Program-made: the position numbers and the translations under genes
Part shown: positions 1 to 6,852 of the stretch, in pieces
Layout: each line of letters starts with the position of its first letter
Position numbering within the stretch: the first letter of the stretch is position 1
Source: Alphaproteobacteria bacterium
GTDB lineage: Bacteria; Pseudomonadota; Alphaproteobacteria; GCA-2731375
Direction of reading: 5' to 3'
Length of the DNA: 9,990 bases
Assembly: GCA_028281075.1 (NCBI GenBank)
Contig: JANQKO010000496.1
Span: 1-9,990, forward strand
Notes under the pieces: generated by a model
Databases searched by the model: none
Told to the model about the DNA's origin: nothing
What the model saw: the letters and a program-made list of their open reading frames with translations, nothing else

Positions 1-742
1 CGGCCGCCTGCCCGGCCGCCAGCAGGCCGGCGCGGCGGAAGTTCCCGGGCAGCCCCATGGCGACGCCGGACCCGCCGCTGACCAGCGCCATGTCCGACGC
101 CGCGGCGCCGATCTCCAGCAGATCAGCGTCGCTCAAGGCGTCGACGATGGCATGCCGCCGGCCGGCCCGGCGCAGCGCGCCGCAGGCATCGCGAATGGCG
201 GCCGCCCCTTGCGCGACGACCGTGTAGGGCACCAGGCCGACCTCGTGCCGCGACTGCGCCGCCAACACCCGGACCAGATTGGCATCGGTCATCGGCGTCA
301 GCGGATGGTCGCGCATGCCCGATTCCGACAGCAGCACGTCACCGACGAACAGGTGGCCATGGCAGATCGTCCGTCCGTTCTCCGGAAACGCCGGGCAATG
401 GATGGTGGTGTCGGCGTCGAGCGCCGCCAGCATGGCCTCCGCCACCGGCCCGATATTGCCCTTGGGCGTCGAATCGAAGGTCGAGCAGTATTTGAAGAAG
501 AACTGGCGCGCGCCCGCCCGCCGCAGCCAGCGCAGCGCCGCCAGGGACTGCGCGACGGCATCCGCCGGCGCGATGGTGCGGGACTTCAGGGCGACGACGA
601 TGGCGTCCGCGTCCGGCACGGCCGTGTCGGCGGCCGGCGCGTCGAAAAGCTGCACCGTCCGCATGCCCTGGCGCACCAGCGTGTTCGCCAGGTCGGTGGC
701 GCCGGTGAAATCGTCGGCCACGCAGCCGAGCAGCAGGCTCAT
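1..742 (-). CDS. otnK: 3-oxo-tetronate kinase, N-terminal part (DUF1537/four-carbon acid sugar kinase family)
   Basis: This kinase phosphorylates 3-oxo-tetronate (from L-threonate or D-erythronate oxidation) to the 4-phosphate in the cytoplasm; a decarboxylase then yields a triose phosphate. The gene runs off the left edge, leaving 247 codons of a family usually about 420 residues long. Visible are the N-terminal substrate-domain motif ADDFTGATD (residues 9-17), the block KYCSTFDSTPKGNIGP (83-98), the block PAFPENGRT (116-124), and, near the edge, the glycine-rich SGGSGVAMG that begins the nucleotide-binding C-terminal domain. The start is the ATG at 742, with a weak GGGAA upstream. It lies 39 bp after ltnD on the same strand, so the two are probably co-transcribed. 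The neighbouring dehydrogenase favours OtnK over the related D-threonate kinase DtnK. That choice is inference; the family assignment is firm. Confidence 0.9.
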   Translation of the reverse strand, partial: MSLLLGCVADDFTGATDLANTLVRQGMRTVQLFDAPAADTAVPDADAIVVALKSRTIAPADAVAQSLAALRWLRRAGARQFFFKYCSTFDSTPKGNIGPVAEAMLAALDADTTIHCPAFPENGRTICHGHLFVGDVLLSESGMRDHPLTPMTDANLVRVLAAQSRHEVGLVPYTVVAQGAAAIRDACGALRRAGRRHAIVDALSDADLLEIGAAASDMALVSGGSGVAMGLPGNFRRAGLLAAGQAA

Positions 743-781
743 GACAGGTTCCCGTTCAGGCCAAAGCGAGTGCGCGGCAGT

Positions 782-1705
782 TTAGTCCGATTCCGGCGCC
801 TTGCCAGCGGCCACACCGGCCACCGAAATGCCGGCGAGCTGCTCGTAGACCTTGATCACGGCGGCGTCGTCCAGGCGGCCGTGACCGGCCGCGGCGGCGG
901 CCAGGAACTGCTGGTGGGCCGCCGCCGCCAGCGGCAGCGGGAAGCGCAGGCCCCGGCCGCTGTCGAGCACGATGCCCAGGTCCTTGACGAAGATCTCGAC
1001 GGCGCTGAGCGGCGTGAAGTCGTCGTCGAGCATGTGCGGCACCCGGTTGACGAACATCCAGGAGCCGCCGGCGCTGTTGGCGATGATCTGGTACAGCACC
1101 CGCGGGTCGGCGCCGGCCCGCGTGCCGAGCGCGATCGCCTCGGCCGCGGCGGCGATATGCACGCCGGCCAGATGCTGATTGATCATCTTCACGGTCGACC
1201 CCAGTCCCGCCGCCGCGCCCAGGCGGTAGACCTGCGCCGCGACCGCCTCCAGCGCCGGATCGGCGGCCGCGAAGGCCTCGGCGCCGCCGGAGGCCATGAC
1301 CGCCAGCTCACCGTCGGCGGCGCGGGCCGCGCCGCCGCTGATCGGCGCGTCGAGCAGATGATGCCCGCCATCGGCCAGACGATCGGCCAGCGCGCGGACG
1401 AAGTCCGGCGGCACGGTGCTGTGCACGGCCACGGTGGCGCCAGCCGGCAGGCTTGCGACGGCGCCGTCCCGGCCGAACAGCACCGCCTCGACCTGGTCGG
1501 CCGTGGCCACCACCAGCATCAGCAGATCGGCTCCGGCGGCCGCGTCGGCCGGGCTGGCCGCCGCGGTGCCGCCGTCCGCCTCGAGCCGGGCCAGCGCCGC
1601 CGCGCTGACATCGAAGCCACGCACCGCGAACGACCGCGCTGCCAGGTTTCGCGCCATGCCGGCGCCCATGGCGCCCAGACCGATGAAGCCGATGTTCCGC
1701 GTCAT
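782..1705 (-). CDS. ltnD: L-threonate dehydrogenase (beta-hydroxyacid dehydrogenase family)
   Basis: This NAD-dependent cytoplasmic enzyme oxidises L-threonate to 2-oxo-tetronate, the first step of four-carbon sugar-acid use. The 307-residue protein has the full family layout. The Rossmann motif GLGAMG is at residues 9-14, and Asp32 at the end of the second strand fits NAD preference. The substrate-binding motif DAPISGG is at 119-125, the catalytic lysine K173 sits in STVKMINQ, and a helical C-terminal domain follows. The ATG at 1705 is preferred because GGAAAGGA lies at good spacing before it. An in-frame ATG at 1714 abuts that purine run and is less likely. The first gene of an operon with otnK, it is transcribed away from a GST-family gene. 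Other 3-hydroxyacid dehydrogenases (GarR/GlxR, HIBADH) share these motifs; the otnK partner decides the call. Confidence 0.88.
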   Translation of the reverse strand: MTRNIGFIGLGAMGAGMARNLAARSFAVRGFDVSAAALARLEADGGTAAASPADAAAGADLLMLVVATADQVEAVLFGRDGAVASLPAGATVAVHSTVPPDFVRALADRLADGGHHLLDAPISGGAARAADGELAVMASGGAEAFAAADPALEAVAAQVYRLGAAAGLGSTVKMINQHLAGVHIAAAAEAIALGTRAGADPRVLYQIIANSAGGSWMFVNRVPHMLDDDFTPLSAVEIFVKDLGIVLDSGRGLRFPLPLAAAAHQQFLAAAAAGHGRLDDAAVIKVYEQLAGISVAGVAAGKAPESD

Positions 1706-1755
1706 TGCCGACATCCTTTCCACGCCGTTGCCCGGCCCCGACACATGAGCCGTTC

Positions 1756-1769
1756 TTATCCGAGCATAA
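1756..1769. promoter_or_regulatory. Candidate operator in the divergent ltnD/GST promoter region
   Basis: The 139-bp gap between ltnD and the divergent GST gene contains a small AT-rich island in otherwise GC-rich DNA. At its centre is the imperfect palindrome TTATCCGAGCATAA, with symmetric half-sites TTATnC and GnATAA. It lies 51 bp upstream of the ltnD start. Placement and symmetry suit a dimeric transcription factor. No regulator gene is visible in the window, and no clean sigma-70 promoter pair could be assigned on either strand. Confidence 0.35.
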
Positions 1770-1844
1770 ACAAATCCGGTTTGCCGCCGGTCCCGGCCCA
1801 GGTTATCCAACGACCCTGTCCCGACGCCACCAGGAGAACCGGCC

Positions 1845-2465
1845 ATGCTGACGCTGCACGACGACCTGCTCTCCGGCAACGGCTACAAGATCCGGCTGCT
1901 GCTGACCCAGCTCGGCATTCCCTTCCGGTACCGAGAGCTGTTCGTCCACAAGGGCGAGACCCGCACGCCCGCGTTCCTGGCGATCAACCCGAACGGCAAG
2001 ATCCCGGTCCTGGTCTTCGACGACGGCCGGACATTGTCGGAGTCCAACGCCATCCTCTACTACTTCGCGCAAGGCACGCCGTATTTTCCCGACGACCCGT
2101 TCGCGCGGGCGCTGGTCATGCAATGGATGTGCTTCGAGCAATACAGCCTGGAGCCCTATCTCGGCGTCGCGCGCTTCTGGACCAAGCATCCGCCCGACAG
2201 GCCTGACCTGGCGGACCGGATGGCGGAGCTGATGCCGAAGGGCGCGCACGCGCTGGGCGTCATGGACAGGCATCTCGACGCGGCCGACTTCTTCGTCGGC
2301 GACCGCTATTCGATCGCCGATATCTCGCTCTACGCCTATACGCATGTCGCCGAGCAGGGCGGCTTCGACCTCGCGGCCTATCCCGCCGTCCGGGCCTGGA
2401 TCGACCGCGTGGCCGACCGGCCCGACCACATCCTGATCACGCAGTCGGCGTTCGGCGAGCGCTGA
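1845..2465 (+). CDS. Glutathione S-transferase family protein
   Basis: This is a cytosolic GST-fold protein of 206 residues, the usual family length. The N-terminal thioredoxin-like domain (about 1-78) includes the candidate active-site serine region LLSGNGYK (8-15), the cis-proline in NPNGKIPVL (P54), and the glutathione-contacting pair E66-S67 in SESNAI. The all-helical C-terminal domain (about 90-200) carries the N-capping box SIADIS in GDRYSIADIS. The ATG at 1845 is well supported by AGGAGA seven to eight bases upstream. It is divergent from ltnD and followed by a terminator-like hairpin, so it is probably monocistronic. The substrate cannot be predicted: the family covers conjugation, dehalogenation, isomerisation and disulfide chemistry. 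A link to tetronate catabolism is possible but unsupported. Confidence 0.88.
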   Translation: MLTLHDDLLSGNGYKIRLLLTQLGIPFRYRELFVHKGETRTPAFLAINPNGKIPVLVFDDGRTLSESNAILYYFAQGTPYFPDDPFARALVMQWMCFEQYSLEPYLGVARFWTKHPPDRPDLADRMAELMPKGAHALGVMDRHLDAADFFVGDRYSIADISLYAYTHVAEQGGFDLAAYPAVRAWIDRVADRPDHILITQSAFGER

Positions 2466-2486
2466 GCCGGCCATCGGATGCCCATG

Positions 2487-2508
2487 CATACCGGCCCGCG
2501 CCGGTATG
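2487..2508 (+). terminator. Terminator-like hairpin after the GST gene
   Basis: A perfect 9-bp inverted repeat, CATACCGGC and GCCGGTATG, flanks the four-base loop CCGC. It begins 22 bp after the GST stop codon. Position and stability fit a transcription end, but no T-run follows, so termination may be inefficient or need Rho. Confidence 0.55.
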
Positions 2509-2658
2509 ACACCGGAACCAGCAGGCCGGCGGGCGATGTCGCTTTATTGTCACAAAGCGACCGCCGAATTATCTCAGGCCGTCATATTGGAACCGTGCTA
2601 CCGGTTGCCCACGTATGGTGAACACGATCCGTGTGTCGCGCGTAATGGGTGGCCTGTC
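2509..2658 (+). promoter_or_regulatory. AT-enriched, structured leader upstream of the small membrane protein gene
   Basis: This stretch has clearly lower GC and a loss of GC-ending third positions compared with flanking genes, so it looks like control DNA rather than coding. It holds a perfect 8-bp inverted repeat at 2538-2561, a 5-bp one at 2591-2606 (AACCG/CGGTT) and another at 2622-2634 (ACACG/CGTGT). TTGTCA at 2547-2552 resembles a -35 box, but the matching -10 (TATCTC at 2570-2575) is poor. A 16-residue open frame, 2615-2665, ends in a stop overlapping the proposed GTG start at 2659. It could be a leader peptide or chance. Confidence 0.4.
2538..2561. repeat. Perfect inverted repeat GTCGCTTT/AAAGCGAC
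   Basis: Two 8-bp arms (2538-2545 and 2554-2561) are exact reverse complements with an 8-base spacer. Inside it lies a second odd-length palindrome, TTGTCACAA (2547-2555), so the site has nested symmetry. It overlaps the only -35-like hexamer in the leader, a typical position for a repressor site. It could also be an RNA hairpin. Confidence 0.5.
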
Positions 2659-2940
2659 GTGCTGAACTCCCGCTACCTGCCAAAATCGCCCGTCGCGGCG
2701 ACCGGCGCCGACGATGTGCTTTTCAAGCTCGTGCTGTCCGGCCTGATGCTGGCCTGGATCCTGCTCGCGATGGCGGCCGGCACCGCGTTCGGCATCTCGA
2801 ACTGGACCCAGAAGGCCATCGCGCACGGGCCGTCCGACGCGCCCGTCGCGCGCGTCGTCTGCGACGCGCCGGCGCCGCGCTGGCCGGGCGAGGTGCTGCG
2901 CTGCGTGATCGAGCACTATCAGGTGCCCAGCCGCATTTGA
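2659..2940 (+). CDS. Small single-pass membrane protein, unrecognised
   Basis: I do not recognise this 93-residue protein. A short N-terminal segment (1-19) is followed by one strong hydrophobic helix at about 22-45 (LFKLVLSGLMLAWILLAMAA...), then a soluble tail of about 48 residues. The tail contains two cysteines (C68, C82) that could pair if the tail lies in the periplasm. Coding is supported by strongly GC-ending third positions from about 2659 to the TGA at 2938, in contrast to the DNA before it. The GTG at 2659 is preferred, with GGGTGG seven bases upstream. Longer in-frame ATGs at 2506 and 2536 fall inside hairpins in non-coding-like DNA. It lies 131 bp before the VIT-vWA gene on the same strand and may belong to the sortase module. 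If it is not a gene, 2466-3071 would be a 606-bp gap. Confidence 0.6.
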   Translation: MLNSRYLPKSPVAATGADDVLFKLVLSGLMLAWILLAMAAGTAFGISNWTQKAIAHGPSDAPVARVVCDAPAPRWPGEVLRCVIEHYQVPSRI

Positions 2941-2994
2941 CGGACCGGCATGAATGGGCCTGCCGGCCCGCCGCCGTTTCGCCACAAACAATCT

Positions 2995-3020
2995 TCTAAT
3001 CGACATCGTTCGGTCGAACG
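2995..3020 (+). promoter_or_regulatory. Candidate promoter -10 with operator-like inverted repeat before the vWA-sortase operon
   Basis: TCTAAT at 2995-3000 matches the sigma-70 -10 consensus at five of six positions. It is followed at 3007-3020 by a perfect inverted repeat, CGTTCG-GT-CGAACG, which falls where transcription would start. No good -35 box is seen at normal spacing, so an activator or an alternative sigma factor may be needed. The VIT-vWA start codon is 52 bp beyond the repeat. Confidence 0.35.
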
Positions 3021-3071
3021 GCCGCCCCATCGGCCGGCTGCAATCCCCCTGTCCAAGAGAAGGGGGCCGTC

Positions 3072-5345
3072 ATGCCGAACCCGTCATCCGCACGCCGCCG
3101 CGCCGGCCACGCCGCCAGCCTGACCCTGCTGTCGGGCGTCCTGCTGGCGGCGCCGTGCCTGGCCGGCCTCCCGGGCACCGCGGCGGCCAATGTCAGCGGG
3201 CCGGCGGCGGCGCCAGTCACGCTCGACGATGTCGGACGCGGCGGGCTGCTGTTCCGGACCGAGACGGCGGACCTCTATCTGCCCGCGCCGGTGCTCGACA
3301 CCGATGTCGAGATCGACATCAACGGCATGGTCGCGCGGGCCACGGTGCGGCAGCGCTTTCACAACCCGACCGACACCTGGCTGGAAGGCGTCTATGTCTT
3401 TCCGTTGCCCGAGCGCGCCGCCGTCGACCGCCTGCGCATGCGCATCGGCGAGCGGTTCATCGAAGGCAGGATCGAGGAACGACAGGCGGCGAAGGCGACC
3501 TACGCGCAGGCCAGGGCCGAGGGCAGGAAAGCGGCCCTGCTGGAACAGGAGCGGCCGAACATCTTCACGGCCGCCGTCGCCAATATCGGTCCTGACGAGG
3601 CCATCGTGGTCGAGATCCAGTATCAGGAGACGATCGCTGTCGATGACGGGCAGTTCAGCCTGCGCTTTCCGATGGTTGTGGGACCCCGCTTCATTCCCGG
3701 CGGCGTCCAGGTGGCGAACTTCGGCGGCACCGGCTGGGCCGTCGGCACCGACCAGGTGCCGGACGCGACCCGGATCACCCCACCGGTCGCGCGCCCCGAG
3801 CACGGTCCGATCAATCCCGTCAAGCTGGCCGTGCGCCTGGACGCCGGGTTTCCGCTGGCCGAGGTCAAAAGCCACCATCACCCGGTGACCGTAGCCGAAG
3901 AATTGGACGTGGACGGGGCCGGCCATGTTCGCCTGATCGTCCTCAAGGACGGCACGGTTCCAGCCGACCGGGATTTCGAGCTGACGTGGCGGCCCGGGGT
4001 GGGCGACGCGCCGACGGCGGGCCTGTTCAGCGAAACGGTCGACGGCAGGCGCTATCTGCTGGTCATGGTGATGCCGCCGGATATCGAGTCCGATGCGCCG
4101 GCAACAACGAGCGCCCGCGAACTGATCTTCGTGGTCGATACATCGGGCTCCATGGCCGGCGAGTCGATCCGCCAGGCCAAGGCGGCGCTGCAGGCCGCGC
4201 TCGACCAGCTCCGGCCCGGCGACAGCTTCAACGTCATTCAATTCAATTCGCAGACCTCGGCGCTGTTCAGCACCGCCCAGCCGGTCGACGCCGGCAGCCT
4301 GCGCACGGCCCGCGCCTACGTCGCCGCGCTCGAAGGCAACGGCGGCACGGTCATGGCACTGGCCCTGGAACTGTCGCTTGCCGGTGGCCGCGACACCGGT
4401 CGGCTGCGGCAGATCGTATTCGTGACCGACGGCGCGGTCGGCAACGAAACGGCGCTGTTCGACACGATCCGCGCGCGGCTCGGCAACAGCCGGCTGTTCA
4501 CGGTCGGCATCGGCTCGGCGCCGAACAGCCACTTCATGCGCGGCGGCGCCCGGCACGGCCGCGGCACCTTCACCCATATCGGCCAGGTCGACCAGGTCGC
4601 GCCCCGCATGCGGGACCTGTTCGACAAGCTGTCGAAGCCGGTCCTGACCGACATCCGGGCCTATTTCCCCGGCGCGGCGACGGCCGAGATCGCGCCCGAT
4701 CCGATCCCCGACCTCTATGCCGGCGAGCCGGTGGTGTTCACCGTCGCGCTGGGCGCGGACGCCGAACGGGTGGTGCTGGACGGCCGCATCGGCGATGCCC
4801 GCTGGCGGCAAGGCATGCCGCTGGCCGGCGGCAACGCGGCCAGCGGCATCGCCAGGCTGTGGGCGCGCAACCGCATCGCGGCGCTGGAAGACGCCTGGCT
4901 GGACGGCGAAGCACGCTCGGACACCGACGCCGCGATCCTGGAGACGGCGCTGCGATTCCATCTGGTCAGCCGTCTTACCAGCCTGGTCGCGGTCGACGTG
5001 ACGCCGAGCCGGCCGGACGGCGAGGACGCCGGCACCGGCGCGGTGCCGACCAACCTGCCGCGGGGCTGGGAATACGACGAGGTGTTCGGCGAAAGCGGGC
5101 CGGCGCCGGCTCCCGAGATCCGCGAGGCCATGCGGGAACGGTTCCGCCAGGCCATGACCGCGTCGGCCGCCCCCAAGCTGGCCGCGCTGTCGCACCTGCC
5201 GGCGCCGCGCGACCAGGCCGCGCGCGTCGCCGCGATACCGCGGACCGCGACCCCGGCCAGCCTGATGGTGCTGACGGGCCTGGCGCTGCTGATGCTGGCC
5301 TGGCTGCTGCGCTACGTCGCCCGGCGGCGTTGGGCCCGGACGTGA
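3072..5345 (+). CDS. Secreted VIT and von Willebrand A domain protein, sortase substrate (marine proteobacterial sortase target type)
   Basis: This 757-residue protein is exported and probably anchored by the sortase encoded next. It has an N-terminal signal peptide (1-39, arginine-rich then hydrophobic, probable cut after AAA39) and a VIT domain (about 57-212), as in inter-alpha-trypsin inhibitor heavy chains. The vWA domain (about 347-530) has an intact metal-ion-dependent adhesion site: D356-T-S-G-S360, T426 and D453. The C-terminus is a sorting signal: IPRTA at 722-726, a hydrophobic helix to about 748, and the basic tail ARRRWART. The ATG at 3072 follows AGAAGGGGG at good spacing. Order and length match the family paired with class GN sortases. 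The vWA fold suggests metal-dependent binding of a protein or surface partner; the ligand is unknown. The motif begins with Ile rather than the usual Leu. Confidence 0.93.
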   Translation: MPNPSSARRRAGHAASLTLLSGVLLAAPCLAGLPGTAAANVSGPAAAPVTLDDVGRGGLLFRTETADLYLPAPVLDTDVEIDINGMVARATVRQRFHNPTDTWLEGVYVFPLPERAAVDRLRMRIGERFIEGRIEERQAAKATYAQARAEGRKAALLEQERPNIFTAAVANIGPDEAIVVEIQYQETIAVDDGQFSLRFPMVVGPRFIPGGVQVANFGGTGWAVGTDQVPDATRITPPVARPEHGPINPVKLAVRLDAGFPLAEVKSHHHPVTVAEELDVDGAGHVRLIVLKDGTVPADRDFELTWRPGVGDAPTAGLFSETVDGRRYLLVMVMPPDIESDAPATTSARELIFVVDTSGSMAGESIRQAKAALQAALDQLRPGDSFNVIQFNSQTSALFSTAQPVDAGSLRTARAYVAALEGNGGTVMALALELSLAGGRDTGRLRQIVFVTDGAVGNETALFDTIRARLGNSRLFTVGIGSAPNSHFMRGGARHGRGTFTHIGQVDQVAPRMRDLFDKLSKPVLTDIRAYFPGAATAEIAPDPIPDLYAGEPVVFTVALGADAERVVLDGRIGDARWRQGMPLAGGNAASGIARLWARNRIAALEDAWLDGEARSDTDAAILETALRFHLVSRLTSLVAVDVTPSRPDGEDAGTGAVPTNLPRGWEYDEVFGESGPAPAPEIREAMRERFRQAMTASAAPKLAALSHLPAPRDQAARVAAIPRTATPASLMVLTGLALLMLAWLLRYVARRRWART
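5235..5342 (+). other. C-terminal sorting signal of the VIT-vWA protein (IPRTA + helix + basic tail)
   Basis: The last 36 codons encode IPRTATPAS, a hydrophobic stretch with LTGLALLMLAWLL, and an arginine-rich end. This is the three-part layout recognised by sortases. Cleavage would be expected between T725 and A726. Family substrates typically carry LPxTA, so the first position here (isoleucine) is a variant. Confidence 0.8.
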
Positions 5346-6010
5346 CGGCGCGTCCCTCCCCCGGCTGCCTCACGTCCGGCGCCCGGCGCGGGCGGCGTAT
5401 CACGGGGGCAGTCCGGCGATCTTCACCCTGGATCGTCGGGCTGCCGCTCGTGCTCGGCCTCGGCTGCATCGCCAGCGGCGCCTGGATCCACGCCAAGGCG
5501 GCGCTGGCCCAGGTGCTGCTGGACCGCGCCTGGCTGGCCACGATGGCCGGGTCGGCGCCCACCCGGGCCTGGCCCTGGGCCGATACCTGGCCGGTCGCCC
5601 GCCTGCGGATCGGCGGTTCGCGCCAGGTCGTGCTCGCCGGCGTCAGCGGCGAGGCGCTGGCCTTCGGTCCCGGCCTGGTCGACGGCAGCGCCGCGCCCGG
5701 CGCGCCGGGCGCGACCGTCATCGCCGGCCACCGCGACACGCATTTCCGCGTCCTGCGCCATGTCGGCGTCGGCGACGGCATCCAGCTCCAGGATGCCGAG
5801 GGCCGCTGGCATCGCTACCGCGTCACCGCCACCGACGTCGTGGACGGGACCACGGGCCGCATCCGGCTCGACGGCGGCCGCCACCGGCTGCTGCTGGTCA
5901 CCTGCTGGCCGTTCGACGCCGTCGATCCGAACGGGCCGCTGCGCTACCTGGTGCTGGCCGAGCCGGTCGTCGCCGCCGGCTCGCCGGCGGCCGACTTGCC
6001 CGAGGGATAG
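5342..6010 (+). CDS. Class GN sortase (marine proteobacterial type transpeptidase)
   Basis: This membrane-anchored cysteine transpeptidase should cut the sorting signal of the upstream VIT-vWA protein and transfer it to an acceptor in the envelope. The 222-residue protein has an N-terminal signal-anchor helix (about residues 30-48), then a sortase beta-barrel. The catalytic residues are visible: H130 in IAGHRDTHF, C188 in LLLVTCWPF, and R201 in GPLRYLV. The GTG at 5342 overlaps the upstream stop as GTGA, so translation is probably coupled. No better in-frame start lies before the anchor helix. Its last 67 bp are overlapped by the convergent DUF169 gene. The family usually occurs as one sortase with one adjacent substrate, as here. 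The acceptor molecule in Gram-negative envelopes is not established. Confidence 0.93.
   Translation: MTARPSPGCLTSGARRGRRITGAVRRSSPWIVGLPLVLGLGCIASGAWIHAKAALAQVLLDRAWLATMAGSAPTRAWPWADTWPVARLRIGGSRQVVLAGVSGEALAFGPGLVDGSAAPGAPGATVIAGHRDTHFRVLRHVGVGDGIQLQDAEGRWHRYRVTATDVVDGTTGRIRLDGGRHRLLLVTCWPFDAVDPNGPLRYLVLAEPVVAAGSPAADLPEG
5692..5713. repeat. 22-bp perfect palindrome inside the sortase gene
   Basis: Two 11-bp arms are exact reverse complements with no spacer, all G and C. It encodes the loop AAPGAPGAT just before the catalytic-histidine strand. Alternating Ala-Pro-Gly codons in GC-rich DNA readily create such symmetry, so a function is doubtful. Confidence 0.4.
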
Positions 6011-6795
6011 CTGCGGGCCATGCCGAGCGCCGGGTCCATGTGCGCGCCATAGGGCGGGATCGGGTAGCGCAAGCCGTTCCTGGACAGGGCCTCCAGGCCC
6101 TCGATGCCGCGAGCGAACTCGTCGGGCGGCATCGCCAACAGCATCTCGTCGTCGGCGACGCCGCCATAGCGGCGCTCGGCATAGCACGGGATCGAGATGC
6201 TGGTCTCCCGCGTCTGCAAGGCCCGGCCCCAGGAATCCGAGCAGGCGCTCTCGCCGGTGATGGTCATGTCGTAGCGGCGGTAGCGCTTCCACTGCAGGCC
6301 GTTGACGAACAGGATGGTCTGCGCCGGGGTGCCGTAGAACAGCACGATGTCGGGCGGATCGAGGCGGCCCGAGCGCAGCGGCGCCGCGCAGAGCCCGCTA
6401 TAGCGGCCCGGCGTGACCCGGACCATCTCGTCCTGGTGCCGCTTGGCCGTGGCCTTGTCGACGAACCAGACGCCGTCCATCTGGGCGCCCGAGAGGTAAT
6501 CCTCGCTCGGCACGTTGAGGCCGATGATGCCGCCGCAATTGCTGTTCGGCCGCACGTTGTCGTGCACGATGCCGAGCGTGAAGCCGGCCATGCGCGCCTG
6601 CGTCACGAGCTGGCAGGTGGTGAACTTGAAGCTGGCGGTCGGCGTCCGGATGCCGGGGATCCGCAGCATCTCGTCCGCGTCCTCGAACAGCTTCATGCCG
6701 ATCGGCAAGGTGCGGACACGCAGCAACTGGACCAGCTTGTCGGCCAGCTTCTTCAGGTTCTCGGCGCTGACGTCGTACGCGTCGGTCTCGGACAT
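5944..6795 (-). CDS. DUF169 family protein (COG2043), cysteine-rich
   Basis: This 283-residue cytoplasmic protein has no signal peptide or membrane helix and matches the DUF169 family, whose activity I cannot name. Recognisable blocks are LPIGMKLFED (30-39), FTTCQLVTQAR (58-68), NSNCGG (84-89), PGRYSGLCAAPL (129-140), GESACSDSW (181-189) and SIPCYAERRYG (201-211). Five cysteines (61, 87, 136, 185, 204) sit in these blocks, which would suit a metal or Fe-S centre; that is inference. The ATG at 6795 has GGGAGGGT six bases upstream. It lies 57 bp after the FNT channel gene on the same strand and is probably co-transcribed, suggesting it handles a small anion or redox compound moved by the channel. 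The last 22 codons and the stop overlap the convergent sortase gene; this tail (PSGKSAAGEPAATTGSASTR) is low-complexity and probably dispensable. Confidence 0.85.
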   Translation of the reverse strand: MSETDAYDVSAENLKKLADKLVQLLRVRTLPIGMKLFEDADEMLRIPGIRTPTASFKFTTCQLVTQARMAGFTLGIVHDNVRPNSNCGGIIGLNVPSEDYLSGAQMDGVWFVDKATAKRHQDEMVRVTPGRYSGLCAAPLRSGRLDPPDIVLFYGTPAQTILFVNGLQWKRYRRYDMTITGESACSDSWGRALQTRETSISIPCYAERRYGGVADDEMLLAMPPDEFARGIEGLEALSRNGLRYPIPPYGAHMDPALGMARSYPSGKSAAGEPAATTGSASTR

Positions 6796-6852
6796 GGTCT
6801 ACCCTCCCGGTTGTCGGCTCGCCTGTTCCATCGAAGGCCGACTATACCGCAG

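Noticed and set aside
152..2206. A very long plus-strand open frame antisense to otnK and ltnD and running into the GST gene
   Set aside because: It is rich in Arg, Gly, Ala and His with no domain pattern, and covers three recognisable genes in other frames. Long spurious frames are expected in GC-rich DNA.
2506..2658. N-terminal extension of the small membrane protein to the ATG at 2506 or 2536
   Set aside because: Third-position GC drops sharply, the region contains several palindromes, and the 2506 ATG lies in the terminator-like hairpin.
3159..3175. Cysteine in the VIT-vWA signal region as a lipoprotein site
   Set aside because: The residues before the Cys are A-A-P; proline just before Cys does not fit a lipobox, and a normal signal-peptidase site (TAAA) follows.
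3084..5195. A 703-codon minus-strand open frame opposite the VIT-vWA gene
   Set aside because: The sense frame has a signal peptide, two domains and a sorting signal; the antisense product is Arg/Gly/Asp-rich with no motif.
5692..5713. 22-bp perfect palindrome in the sortase gene as a regulatory or recombination site
   Set aside because: It lies inside conserved coding sequence and is readily explained by Ala-Pro-Gly codons in very GC-rich DNA; kept only as a low-confidence repeat.
6816..6845. GTCGGC...GCCGAC pair between the FNT and DUF169 genes as a hairpin
   Set aside because: Only six base pairs with an 18-base loop; too weak to support in this GC content.
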